Below are positions 1 through 11,690 of a stretch of DNA of 64,000 bases, piece after piece. A model generated the notes under the pieces. The model worked only from the letters and a program-made list of their open reading frames with translations, searched no databases and had not been told where the DNA came from. How positions within the stretch are numbered: the first letter of the stretch is position 1; every line of letters starts with the position of its first letter. This DNA is from Charina bottae (Eukaryota > Chordata > Lepidosauria > Squamata > Charinaidae): assembly GCA_023362775.1 (NCBI GenBank), contig JALMGJ010000003.1:51562416-51626415 (forward strand), written 5' to 3'. Both the position numbers and the translations under genes were made by a program.

Positions 1-1167
1 AGTTCCTCATGTTATATAACAAATGCTAAGTGCAACATCCAAACCATATGAAACAAGAGTCTATGAAGGTCAAGGTCTTTTATTCTCCAAGCTGTCTAAA
101 TCTTAGGGGAAGAAACTGAATATGCATATCAATGTCCCATGAATTTATTGGATAATGCCTGTTCCAGCATAAGAAGCTTGAAGATAATGCTTCACTTTCA
201 TAAAGGGATATTGTCTTACATTTTGACAGCTGTTCATTTTACTATTCATGTTATGTTCTCTTACTGAAGAAGACAAGAGACAGAAGTTCTCTTAAATCCT
301 AATGAGAGTCAATGTTAACAATAAAATAATTGAAGACATAATTTATCTGACAGTTATTTATTACTATTTAATATATTTGTACTATGCTGAAGTGTATCAA
401 AGTGTTTTACAGTAAAATAGGAATAAAATATATACCATATATTTTATAAATATAAAACAACATTAAGTACAGGTAAAACATGTTCATTACAAATGTGGGT
501 GAGAAAAAGGTTCTGCTGAAGAGTTGATTGTATTTAATATCCTTCTCAAAGTTTTTAATTCTGACATTCAACCAATAATAATTTCTAATCATGACCCTTT
601 TATCATTAACCATAGGGTTGTCTTTCTGCACACTTGTATGGTTGAACTGAATCTTCTTATCCAACAGCTGTTCATGAACATATTCAAGAAAGTATAATTC
701 ATTTCTACAAAGAAACCTCTCTGTCAGTGTCTCCAGGATCAGTTGGGGATACTTTTAACATAGTAGACCAAAGTCTATTTAAAAGGAAGAGATTTGTACA
801 TATAAAAAGCAAAGGGGTTAAAAGTAGAACAAATCTAATTCAAAAAAACCTGATATTCATTAAAAAAAACACATGCATGTGCATCCATTACATATTAACA
901 GGATCAAAAAGAGGATGGAATTGTTGATAGATCCTTACTCTCTGCCTATCTCAATCATCATTTTAATGTGTTTAATAATAAAATAAAGACACTGAACATT
1001 TAGTTCATGTGTTGAAAGACAAGAACTTGGAAACATTAATACATCTATAGAAATTTATTTGGGAATCATAAAAGCATTATTAAAAGGGGGGATGACCATT
1101 TTCACACAGTACAGTATGCCTTAATGCTTCAAAAAAAAATCCAGAGTCACCGGTTGCTGGGCAGCAT
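1..1167. other. A+T-rich stretch, nothing recognised
   Basis: Both strands were read for coding, RNA or repeat signatures. Only short chance ORFs without family resemblance are present. There is no convincing repeat terminus or TSD. Confidence 0.5.

Positions 1168-1212
<45 letters not shown>
1168..1212. repeat. (ATC)15 microsatellite
   Basis: Fifteen uninterrupted ATC units. A perfect array of this length is a likely polymorphic locus. Confidence 0.95.
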
Positions 1213-1214
<2 letters not shown>

Positions 1215-2217
1215 GATCCACATTTAAATCCTTAAATGCAAATCCAGCAACCTATATCCTCTCTATATCCCTCCACCTTCTCTCTCGCTCATATACGTAA
1301 AACACTTAAATCAGTTGATTGCTGAAGGGAAAAACAGTGATGCAATCAGAGGTTTAAGGATATGAAAATCTCTAGATATTAATGGATATAAGGAGTTCTA
1401 TGTATGATTCAGAAATGAATGTATGTAACTTAAAGTTCTCTTCAATGATATATTAATGGGGGATGGGTTTCTAGCATTTTGGGCATGTATCTAACTAAAT
1501 TCACCTTGAAGACAAAAAGGTTTCTGACAACTGTCTTAGTTACAACCTATATTCATAATAACCAGATGAGTTCATGCTCAATCATCAAATAACTGGTTCC
1601 CTCAGAATAAAAATTAATGATTTATACTACTGTAACCCCTCCAAATGATCCATTTCTCCTATCCCTGGATGCTCTTACTTAAACAGGTTCATTAAATAAA
1701 ATAGGCTTACTTGCTTAATCTGCTGAGTACATTTAGTGTATGGTGAATGTTTTCTAATGGTGGTTGAGTAGTGATATAAACATTTCTAATCATTAAAAAA
1801 TGATTTTTCCACCATTTCTGTTGCACAGAGTAATGAACAGAGATGACCTATACATGACTGCACCTAATCCTTTTGCCAGTGTTATTTTGCTTTATTTGTC
1901 TAAGCTTAATGAAACCATCCTGTCATAATTCTGTCCAACTTTTGAAATCAATGATATAAAGTTTAATTCCAATCAGCCAGAACTTTTCTGCTACATTATG
2001 GTACTACTGAGCACATAACACCTGCAAATTATTTTCAATATGACATTAAGACACTCCTGCTTGAAAAAGTTGTGTTGTGCTGATTTAGGCAGGATTTGCA
2101 AAAACCATCTTGACGTTGAACAGAATCAGTTTTACAAACATGATGACTCTTCCCAACCCTTTGTTTCTTTTGTAAGGGATATTCTGAAATTAAAGTAAAA
2201 ACAATGGCAGCTCATTG
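1213..2217. other. A+T-rich stretch, nothing recognised
   Basis: No ORF with family resemblance, no terminal inverted repeats and no RNA-gene motif seen. Confidence 0.5.
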
Positions 2218-2464
2218 TGTTTGTTTGTTTGTTTGTTTGCTTGTTTTTATCCCGCCTTTATTATTTTTATAAATAACTCAAGGCGGCGAACATACCTAAT
2301 ACTCCTTCCTCCTCCTATTTTCCCCACAACAACAACCCTGTGAGGTGAGTTGGGCTGAGAGAGAGGGACTGGCCCAAGGTCACCCAGCCGGCTTTCATGC
2401 CTAAGGCAGGACTAGAACTCTCAGTCTCCTGGTTTCTAGCCCAGCACCTTAACCACTAGACCAA
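2218..2464 (-). mobile_element. tRNA-headed SINE with (CAAA)n tail
   Basis: Read on the minus strand, the element starts with a tRNA-like head. A-box-like TAGTGGTTAAGG is at 2447-2458 and B-box-like GAGTTCTAGTCC at 2409-2420. A body carrying the phrase CCTCACAGGGTTGTTGTTGT follows, then a LINE-like 3' part (around 2250-2290) and a simple tail, (TTTG)n on the plus strand at 2218-2245. The arrangement is that of a polymerase III SINE mobilised by a LINE. The named family is not certain; it resembles MIR/CORE-type or other squamate SINEs. Confidence 0.7.
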
Positions 2465-2465
2465 A

Positions 2466-3047
2466 GTGTTAAAAGGGCAAAATCTCTATAATAACTAAAT
2501 AAATGCTATATTAATATCAAGCAAAAAGAGGATTTACTAACTTCAAATTTTACCTGATGTATTTCCAACATATACAGCTAATTCAAAATAGAGATGATTC
2601 TATCCTATCAGTCTCAGTGGAAATCTCAAGGATGGTTTCATCCCCACAATCCATTATCATTTACATAACTTTTTCAAGCACTCAGAGTTAAAGTAATAAA
2701 TTCTTTCTATGATGCTGCTCTATGGCTATGAAATTCTGGACTGAAATCTTATCAGCCCATCTATTATTTCCTTTAGCCCATCTAGACCATCCTGATCACA
2801 CATCTAGTACAAAATCTGGAAAGGACAAAAAAGGTAGTCAGTAATTGATTCAAATACAGTTTTCTGTAAGAACAGTTTACAAAGATCTGTTATCAACAGA
2901 AACTAATAAACTGAAACAGACAGCCACATACACATCTATCACATGCACATATCACCTTTTCTAATTTATAGTAGCAGGAAATTCAAGGACAGCATATTTG
3001 TGGTTATTTAGATTGACTTATTTGAATAATTTACATATATATTTATA
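2466..3047. other. A+T-rich stretch, nothing recognised
   Basis: No coding or repeat structure recognised between the SINE and the BovB 3' end. Confidence 0.5.
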
Positions 3048-4350
3048 TTTTTTGTTGTTTATTCGTTCAGTCGTTTCCGACTCTTCGTGACTTCATGGAC
3101 CAGTCCACGCCAGAGCTTTCTGTCGGCCGTCACCATCCCCAGCTCCCCAATGGTTGAGTCCGTCACCTCCAGAATACCATCCATCCATCTTGCCCGTGGT
3201 CGGCCCCTCTTCCTTTGGCCTTCCACTTTCCCTAGCATCAGCTTCTTCTCCAGGGTATCCTGTCTTCTCATGATGTGGCCAAAGTACTTCAGTTTTGCCT
3301 TTAAGATCATTCCCTCAAGTGAGCAGTCTGGCTTTATTTCCTGGAGGATGGACTGGTTTGATCTTCTTGCAGTCCAAGGCACTCTCAGAATTTTCCTCCA
3401 ACACCACAGTTCAAAAGCATCTATCTTCCTTCGCTCAGCCTTCCTTATGGTCCAGCTCTCGCAGCCATAGGTTACTACAGGGAATACCATTGCTTTAACT
3501 ATGCGGACCTTTGTTGTCAGTGTGATGTCTCTGCTCTTAACTATTTTATCAAGACTTGCCATTGCTCTCCTCCCAAGAAGTAGACGTCTTCTGATTTCCT
3601 GGCTGCAGTCAGCGTCTGCAGTAATCTTTGCGCCTAGAAATACAAAGTCTGTCACTGCCTCCACTTTTTCTCCCTCTATTTGCCAATCATCAATCAAGCT
3701 CGTTGCCATAATCTTGGTTTTTTTGAGGTTTAACTGCAACCCAGCTTTTGCACTTTCTTCTTTCACCTTCGTCATAAGGCTCCTCAACTCCTCCTCGCTT
3801 TCAGCCATCAAAGTGGTATCATCTGCGTATCTGAGATTGTTAATGTTTCTTCCAGCGATTTTAACTCCAGCCTTGGATTCCTCAAGCCCAGCATGTCGCA
3901 TGATGTGTTCTGCGTACAGGTTGAATAGGTAGGGTGAGAGTATACAACCCTGCCGTATTCCTTTCCCAATCTTAAACCAGTCCGTTGTTCCGTGCTCTGT
4001 TCTTACCGTTGCTACTTGGTTGTTATACAGATTCCTCAGGAGGCAGACAAGATGACTTGGTATCCCCATACCACCAAGAACTTGCCACAATTTGTTATGA
4101 TCCACACAGTCAAAGGCTTTAGAATAGTCAATAAAACAGAAATAGATGTTTTTCTGAAATTCCCTGGCTTTCTCCATTATCCAGCGGATATTGGCAATTT
4201 GGTCTCTAGTTCCTCTGCCTTTTCTAAACCCAGCTTGTACATCTGGCAATTCTCGCTCCATGAATTGCTGGAGTCTACCTTGCAAGATCTTGAGCATTAC
4301 CTTACTGGCATGTGAAATAAGTGCCACTGTTCGATAGTTTGAACATTCTT
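3048..4350 (-). mobile_element. 5'-truncated BovB/RTE LINE (older subfamily)
   Basis: On the minus strand this is the 3' 1.3 kb of a BovB-like element, ending in the typical RTE tail (ACAACAAA-like) directly after the stop codon. Alignment by eye to the full copy at 59,114-62,311 holds through 4341-4350 (GAACATTCTT) and then stops, which marks a 5' truncation. The protein differs from the intact copy at many positions, so it belongs to an older or distinct subfamily. The AT-rich flanks prevent a clear TSD. Confidence 0.93.
3059..4327 (-). pseudogene. BovB reverse transcriptase, C-terminal 422-codon remnant
   Basis: An uninterrupted frame of 422 codons covers most of the RT domain and the C-terminal region of an RTE ORF. 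RT motif A reads FIDYSKAFD (catalytic Asp about residue 67) and motif C reads YADD at residues 167-170. RQGCILSP and the C-terminal RWMDGILEV region are also visible. The first Met is only the first one in the fragment; the apurinic-type endonuclease and the N-terminal half of RT are absent, so the product could not retrotranspose. The open frame shows a modest age. Confidence 0.9.
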
Positions 4351-4474
4351 ATATTATATATAGTTTATTTTAGTTGCATACCTTAATTATTGCAAACTTA
4401 TTCTCAACAATTTATTCTTTCCAATGGTAATGAGCTTTTTTATTCTTTTTTTTTTTTATTATTTTATTTAAAAA
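4351..4474. other. A+T-rich stretch with poly-T run
   Basis: Flank of the BovB truncation point. A T-rich run at about 4443-4470 precedes the GGAA array; nothing else was seen. Confidence 0.5.
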
Positions 4475-4510
4475 GGAAGGAAGGAAGGAAGGAAGGAAGG
4501 AAGGAAGGAA
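4475..4510. repeat. (GGAA)n microsatellite
   Basis: About nine GGAA/AAGG units following a poly-T/A-rich run. Confidence 0.9.
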
Positions 4511-5700
4511 AAGTTTTAGTGACACCAATCTACTTTCTTCAGTTCTGAGTTGTCTCAATCTCTGACCTGATATATTTTTCTCCAGTCTTTTTTTCTCCTT
4601 CAGTGCACTCAGGTAATTTTTATAGAATCTGCATAAGAAAATGAGAGTGGGTTCAACTCCGTGAAAATTGGGAATCTTTCACTGAAAAAGTTTAAAGTTT
4701 TAGCTTTGTGATTATTACTCATATATTTGAAAATAGGACTGATTATTGCTGAAATCAGATGTATAGAGTGATCGAACAGCATTGTACTTGTTAGTTTATC
4801 AACAAAAATAATATGTTTTCAAATTTGGCTACAAGTGAATTACAGTCAGGTTTTAATTCCAGATATAACAAAAATTATTTCAATCCACTTGAATAGAAAA
4901 TTCCAACAGGTTCTCTATTCATAAGAACAATCCATTATTTTCAATTAGTTCTGTTTTATTTTCAGCACTTTTTAAGGAGTGAAGATTTGTTGGCCAAAGT
5001 TTAACTGAAGTACCAGGATATGGAGACATTCTAGCCCACAGAACAGATGTTTAATTCAAGTATAAGGTATGGTGGCCTATCAAATTAGATGGCAATTCTG
5101 GACATAGCCAAAAGAACTAGTAGATCCAGAGCTGTTTATTTTCTTCTTCTTGGTGGTCTCTGTCAGTTTATGCCTGGCTTTGCATCTACAAAGATTGTAT
5201 TTTTAGGCAATATCTTTATTTTACCAAGTTCTAGTATTTCCCCACTACCACTTTCTCAGTGTTTCATCTTTGCCTCCCGGAGATTATATACAGGACCAAC
5301 ATTTTCACATATATGGGGGTGGGGGGGGGGAAGATAAAATATACCTCGTCTTGTTTCAGTCCTTAATTTTTTTTTTTGGCAGTATGTTGCCACAGGACAT
5401 AACTCCATTTGAAATAAGTATTTTATCCTGGATCAGTTCCCTCATCCTTGAACTAGACTTCAAACTAAGTTTTAGGTAACTGTGCCAAATACAAAACAAG
5501 CATAGCTTCTTGATTGGTTTTGGCTCAAGCGGTTGAGGAAAGGAAAGGGGGGAAAGTGAGACGGCTGATCTGTAAAAGATATTCTCTGCTATGAAGAAAA
5601 GAAAGAAAAAATACAATTTCCAAGAAGAAATGAAGAGAGGGAGAAATGCTGTGGAAGGTAATAGGTACCTCTAAACCAGGTGAAGAACCTTCTCTTAGCG
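4511..5700. other. Unassigned stretch with a G-run
   Basis: No convincing gene. Contains a G-run at about 5318-5331. Short ORFs here show no family resemblance. Confidence 0.45.
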
Positions 5701-5961
5701 TAGGCTGACCATATTTCCTTGAGGCAAAAACATCACCGGACAAAGTGGGCACGTGGGGGGGGGGTGCGTGTGTGCGTGTGCAGGTGCACACACGTGGGGG
5801 GCATGCGGGGGGGGCGGGGGCATGCACGCACACATGTGCGCTTCGCTGGGAAACTTTCAAAAAAGGGACAAAATTGAGATTTTTACTATAACAACGGGGT
5901 GCTCCAGAAATGGTAAAATAACGGGACAGTCCCATTCAAAATGGGACGTTTGGTCAGCCTA
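5701..5961. mobile_element. hAT MITE, family C (TAGGCTGACCA ends)
   Basis: The ends are inverted: TAGGCTGACC at the left and GGTCAGCCTA at the right. The flanks TCTTAGCG (5693-5700) and TCTTAGCT (5962-5969) form a 7/8-matching 8-bp TSD, the hAT signature. The interior carries a G/GT-rich tract (about 5753-5835). There is no transposase, so it is non-autonomous. A larger relative lies at 45,804-46,720. Confidence 0.82.
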
Positions 5962-5974
5962 TCTTAGCTGATAA

Positions 5975-6098
5975 GGTTACTATGGGGAATACCATTGCTT
6001 TGATTATGCGGATCTTTGTTGTCAGTGTGATGTCTCTGCTCTTAACTATTTTATCAAGATTTGTCATTGCTCTCCTCCCAAGAAGTAGACGTCTTCTG
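5975..6098 (-). mobile_element. Internal BovB fragment (no 3' end)
   Basis: About 124 bp nearly identical in arrangement to 3475-3596 of the older BovB copy, covering the peptide region RRRLLLGRRAM to AMVFP. Both LINE ends are missing, which is not the usual result of 5' truncation. It lies a few bases from the hAT MITE's right TSD. Confidence 0.85.
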
Positions 6099-8381
6099 CA
6101 GGAGTGTCTATTTCTGTAATAATATGAAACTAATGTGGAATCATGAGGACTTAGAATCAAAATAGTAATTTATTCTAAAAATTATTGTAATTGACAATAC
6201 ATTGGAACAGAGTGAGAAAACCGAAGTACTGTATGCCAAGATGCTCTTTTAAGATATGTTGTTCAAAAAGAATCAAAAGAAGAAAAGTCCCAAGGTCCCA
6301 TTCATATTGAATATAAAGAGCTCCCACTAGCTTGAAAGAAGACTTCAATATTTCCTATATTGGAACTTACTTTTTTGACGTTTGTTTCAATCAAATCTCT
6401 TTTAGGATAAAAAGTAGCATAAGCTTAACAGGACACAGGTACAATGTCTTCTAACTGTTGTGCCTTTAAAGGACTTCACAATTTGGAATCTGTCAGGATC
6501 ATATTATGCACAGTTTATTTGTAAATCTGTTCCACTGAATGGATTATGACTGCTTCCCTAATAAGTATGTTTCTAAATGTACATACAGTGGCATTACTGT
6601 GGAATAAGATTGCCTTGAATCTAAAACAGGACTCCTTCTTGAATGAACCCAGTGTTGATGGGTTGACCAGGATGGAAAACGCCTCCTGACGGATCATACA
6701 ACTCTGTAGAACCCTGGGTATTCCCCAATTTTTTTTAAAAAAAAAACAAATTGAAATAAAAAGGGATTTCTTTACTCCATTCCCAGCTGCAGCTTCCCAA
6801 TGGAATATATGGGTGTCCATTTTTTCTAAGTGTTTGTTTCTTTCACCCTTTCTTACCAGTGTAGCTGTAAATCTGGACCCCAATATTCTGAGAAATGGAC
6901 AGGCTGGGTATAGTTGCCTGGAACACACCAGTCTGTGAAATGTTGAAAAGAAGAAAGAGCAGATGTTGTGACATTGACCATTGTCTTTTGGAAGGGCCTA
7001 ACCCTGGACCTGAGTCTAACCCTAAGTCTGAAAAAGACCTCTTGCAGCTTTCTTTTGGCGTTCATTTGTTTTTTACTTCTTACTGCAGATATAAGCCACT
7101 AAGTTTTCTGCTAACCCATTCCTAGCACTTTCTTGTTCCTCTGCTTGGGAATGGCTGGAAAATAAGTGCTTTTAAGGTCAACCAACATATATTATTCTTC
7201 AACAATAGTTAAATAAATGCCTGCAAAATATTCCCTCCAAGCCCTCTTGCTTTACATAAGCAAACACAAGAAGGCAGCTGCCACACAGATACCCCTTCAA
7301 AAAAGGACCATATGCCAAGCACTTACTTTAGAAATATGAAAGCAAACATAATGTTATCATCACTGAACAGACATCTGCTAGAACACTTTCCAACAATCTC
7401 TGCTGTGTTTCATATGTTGTGTTTACTATATGCCTCTCTCTATGAAAACAAAGTGGAACGGTGACCTATGTAGAATTACAATTAAGGAAATGACTGATGA
7501 GTGAGATTAGAAATAATTGATTTTCCAAGTATGGGGCACAAAGGCACAAGCTCCTACTTTTCCTTTTTTCCCCCCAATGGGGGAAAGTCAAATGTCATTG
7601 TCCCTTTCAGTATGAATCCTGCAGTTGTGCATTCTTCTGTCTGATGCACGAGGGATGAATTGAAACTGATTGTAGGCTTACCTATATGTTGAAAGATCAT
7701 ATGCTTCTTCCTACCCTTTGCACCTGTAGGCCTTCAGATCAAGGTCAAGAATTTCCATGCTAATGCTACTGCTGCTACATGGAGGTTGCCGAAAAACATT
7801 TCCCAGGTCAGTGGACCATGGGCAATTTCAGTTCCAGTGAAATCAGTTACTGGATTTTTCATCAGCACACTGTTTTTTTCATTCCCCAAATTTTAGAAAG
7901 CTAGACAGGAATAATAGTATTTAATTCTGCTTGTAAATTAATACCTGTCATCCTACCCAGGTGTCACTGCTCAAGAGCCTCTGGCTGGGCTCACCAATAC
8001 TGATTTTGGCCCAATGGTGTCCATTCCTCTGGCTGTGTGCTTATTTGGCTGCAGTAGCTGAGCCTAAGACTCAAACACAATTTCATTTCATGGCATTGTA
8101 GGAACCATCAGCATTGGGTGGTTTCTTAGATTCAGTTGTTGCCACCAGATAAACCCATGACAGAGGAAGATAGGGATAGGGATAGGGTTAAGATTAGGGT
8201 TAGAGTGCAGAAGAATGCTCACCAAGATATTTCTCTGAGTTTTCTGTCTTTATTTGACCTACTTATAGCATTGCCAAAGTTCACTTGCACCTAATCATGC
8301 ATGAATATGCCTTGGAAACCTTGTTTTTCTGCCATTTCCCCTAATGTTGCTGCAATTTTATCCTCAACCCATACCCTAGGT
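6099..8381. other. Unassigned stretch
   Basis: No gene, TSD-bounded element or RNA gene recognised. A short degenerate telomere-like run (GGGATAGGG, TTAGGGTTAG) lies at about 8168-8203; it is too short and irregular to call an interstitial telomere. Confidence 0.45.
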
Positions 8382-8627
8382 CAGAGCTTTCCAAACTGTG
8401 TGTCGGGACACGTTAGTGTGTCGGCTGCAGTGTCTGGGTGTGTCGGCTGCTGCTGCCTCCTGGCTTCCACGCAGGTCCTAGTGCCTGCCTTATGCCTTGC
8501 TGCCTCCAAACCTGCTGTGATTCCGCACAGGTCCTAGTGCTGACTTGTGCCCTGCTGTAAGAGTGTGTTGAGAAATGATGCATGTCTAAAAAGTGTGTCA
8601 CCAACTTGAAAAGTTTGGAAAGCTCTG
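8382..8627. mobile_element. hAT MITE, family A (CAGAGCTTTCCAAAC ends)
   Basis: Terminal inverted repeats CAGAGCTTTCCAAAC at the left and GTTTGGAAAGCTCTG at the right. Both sides carry a perfect 8-bp TSD, CCCTAGGT (8374-8381 and 8628-8635). Subterminal sequence contains the family's GTGTGTCGGGACAC near-palindrome. There is no coding capacity; it must have been mobilised in trans by a hAT transposase. Confidence 0.93.
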
Positions 8628-8635
8628 CCCTAGGT

Positions 8636-9379
8636 AGCTTAAAGTCATTCTTACCTGTGTTAGTGTGCTCTCCCTTAAGCAGCCACAAGCCACTGCTGTT
8701 ATATGGGTGAATTTTGATGTACTTCACTGACCATGATTTGTCAGTGACAGTCTCAGGTGACCCCTAACTGGATCCTCACTAGCACTTGGAACAGCTGGTG
8801 GAAGCATCCCCTCCCCTCTGATCCCTGAGCCATCCCTCTGCCATTTAGGACCACTCTGCTTTGGGCAGCAGAAATCCAGTCCTCTCCGACTAGACTGTCC
8901 CCAGGATCAGCTCAGAGACCTGGATCAGCCCAAATGTCAGCTGATTGGCAGTGTGGGTGCTCGCTGCATCACAAAGTGGGCCAGAAAGAGAGGACCCATT
9001 CCCCACCGCCTATCACCTATTATTTCTCTGGGCTACTTTGGAACAGATGTTTACTGCTATTGCAGAAGAGCACTAAAACCATGTTCTAAAGACCACAGAT
9101 ACAGTATGATCCCCACCTCTGTCAGATGCTGTTTTGTTGTCAACTGCTCAGGCTCATACAGGCTGTCAAGCTGGGGATTAGCTCAGAGATTGAGGAGGTA
9201 AAGAATATCCCCTCCCCTATCACCTGCTACCCCTCCCAGTTGTTCCTGAGTTTGGGAGAGATGGCAGGTGAACAGGAAAACTTTCTGACAAACGGCTAAA
9301 CCCACAGGACTAGCCATCTGTCAAAATCATTTGCATATAGTTATTTTGTGGTTAGCAAATAGCTTTCTCACTGACTGGT
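8636..9379. other. Unassigned stretch
   Basis: No gene recognised. A tRNA-Ala-like 5' sequence at about 9173-9190 is too short to call. Confidence 0.4.
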
Positions 9380-9426
9380 GATGTTGAGAAGGGTGGACAA
9401 TGGATGTTGAGAAGGGTGGACAATGG
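9380..9426 (+). repeat. Short tandem duplication of about 23 bp
   Basis: The phrase ATGTTGAGAAGGGTGGACAA occurs twice back to back, the second copy running into the U2-like fragment. Confidence 0.8.
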
Positions 9427-9444
9427 AACACATTGTCAATTGAC

Positions 9445-9481
9445 TACTACACAATGCTTGCTCTTAGCCAAAAGGCCAAGA
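9445..9481 (-). pseudogene. Possible U2 snRNA pseudogene fragment
   Basis: On the minus strand the phrase TCTTGGCCTTTTGGCTAAGA matches the conserved 5' part of vertebrate U2 snRNA with one change. A following TGTGTAGTA piece, after a small insertion, matches the next U2 segment. Only the 5' portion is recognisable and no snRNA promoter or 3' box is seen, so this is at most a retroposed fragment. Short matches of this size could arise by chance. Confidence 0.4.
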
Positions 9482-11504
9482 CATTGCAGCCAAGAAAAGA
9501 AGGGATTGGCAATGTGGAGACCAAAATCTATTGTCAGGGAGATAACTGGAGAAGAAGGAGGGGGCTCCCTCCAGGGGGAGAAATGCATGTGTAGTACTGA
9601 ATCACTTTGCTTTCCTCCCAAGAGGCTAAAGAAGACCCCACCCTAGTTTCTTGGGCCTTTTCTCTGAGCATCACTAATTCATTTTAGTTTAGCTGGATTC
9701 TGTCTAGCAGAGTAGAACAATAAAACACTAGAGCCTTTACACCAAGTCTCAGCGTGTTTTCCTTCACTCGAAGTCAGGACATCTATGCTGGTTTAGTGTT
9801 CTCCTAGCTCACAGATGAGACGAGAGCCCTTTAACTAAGTAGTAGAGAGAATCCTACCAAAGGAAGGGAAGTCTGCTGGCCTTCAAGCCATCTCCTGCTC
9901 AAGGAAAACCAGACCCGTTGATTCTCCATCTGGATCTCACTGCCTTCAGACTGATACCTGCATTTGGGAAAGAAGGTGGCATGACAGGATTCAGCCTTCC
10001 AGGAGAAAAAACACAGGACAGTTGGCAACTGGTCATTCTGCATGAAGCAGGGAGTTTTCAGGTCTGCTGGAATTTGGACTGTTTGCAACAAGTTGCAACT
10101 GCATTATTTGGGGGGGGGGTGTCAACAACCTACCCCAGAAGTGATGAATTCTTGAATTCTTGGTTGAGGGGGATAGCACATAAGAATCGCTGAAGGAGCC
10201 CTGCATCTCATCTATTTTCTATTTTACCATATCTTTGCAAAAAGGTATGAGATACAGTATATATTTTAAAAAATATTACGCTTCAGAAATTGAGGAATTT
10301 GGAACTTCTGGGTGGGTAATTCTGTGGGGGAAAAGATATTTCCATTCCTTTCAATCCACACCAAGTGGGAAGGATGTTGGATGTTTATGTGAACCAGCTG
10401 GCAGCAGTTTGAAACTATTTGTTGTTGTTCATATGAATGCAAGTATGAAACAAGGACCTATAATGCTTGATAAATAAACAGAGGCCCACTAGTCTTTCCT
10501 TTGGGAGGGCTGGGCCCTTTTATTCGCACTTCTAACCACAGACGTGTGTGGAGCTTGCCAAATTGGGAATATAATATGATCTGAAAGCTTCAACCTAAAG
10601 GAACCTCTTTCTTCTTTCTTGGACACGATGGTAAATAGCATCATGGCCAAACTGTGACATGTTGGGCATGGCACATGATTTCATTTCAAAATAAAACAAC
10701 ACGAAAGCAAGTTGAAAATGCTGACATTGACAAACATAGATAAATATGACATCTGGTTGTAGCCTTTAGATTTGATGTGGATGCAAATTCTGGCAGTCAA
10801 TGACAGCTCAAAGGAAAGTTTTGAAAGATGTAGAATTCTTGGAATTTTATTAATGCATATAAGGCATGTACTGTATTTACATATACTGTACATTATAAGA
10901 GCATAGGACTTTTCTTATAAAATGCTTCAGCCTGGCTATGTACCACTGGAGTTCTCAATTTTAAGGGGAAATGAAGCTAAGTACAGTTGAATGTCAATGT
11001 TGGAATGCAGAAAAAGCAGATTTTAGTATATTCAGAGTAATATTAAACAGGATTCCATGCCAGGTAAACTAATGAGAAAAGGAACTTAAGTTGGATGGAT
11101 GTTCGTACAAAAGAAGAATGCTAAAAGGACAATTCCAAAGAAGAAAAGCTAGAAGACAAGAGAATCCATAAGAATGCACAGAAAACTTAGTGAAGATACG
11201 AAAAATAGCCAACAAGTGTAGAGAGAGTGTCAAGAAATCTAGAGCTAAGAGAATGTGCTGCATGTAGTAAAGGATGCTAAGGAACAAAACCAGCTTATTC
11301 AAATATGTTCAAAGTAAGAAAGGAATTGCTATATAGGTTGCTTGTTGAAAATGGCAACATACTAACAGATAAGTCCCTCTCCACTTCTACCTCCCAAAAA
11401 AGACTATGTCTCCGCTGTCAAGAGCCACCGTAAAGAAGAACAATAAGCAGGATTGAAGCTTGAGATTGATAGAAACATGATCAGGGATATCTATTTACTT
11501 TGAA
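9482..11504. other. Unassigned stretch
   Basis: Contains a G-run at about 10,110-10,119. No gene, RNA or TSD-bounded element recognised. Confidence 0.4.
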
Positions 11505-11690
11505 TGAGTTCAAATCTCCAGGGCCAGATAAACTACACCCTCAAGTACTGAATGAATTGATTGATAGTCTGGCTGAAACATTAGGTATTATCTCTGAGAT
11601 ATTCTGGAAAACGTAAACTGCCAAATGACTGGAGGAAGACAAGTGTCCCTATCTTCCTGAAGAAGAAGAAGAAAAAGCGGGATCCAAGGA
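11505..11690 (+). pseudogene. CR1-type LINE RT fragment
   Basis: The plus-strand translation contains SPGPDKLHPQVLNEL followed by LAETLGIISEIFWKT, the fingers region of CR1-clade reverse transcriptases (usual form: SGPDGIHPRVLKEL). Stop codons interrupt the frame, so this is an old dead fragment. Its ends were not resolved. Confidence 0.75.

Noticed and set aside
8166..8205. Interstitial telomere-like sequence
   Set aside because: Only a few irregular GGGATA/TTAGGG units; too short and degenerate.
9173..9200. tRNA-Ala-like 5' end (GGGGATTAGCTCAGAG)
   Set aside because: No B-box, anticodon arm or acceptor partner follows; chance or a tiny fragment.
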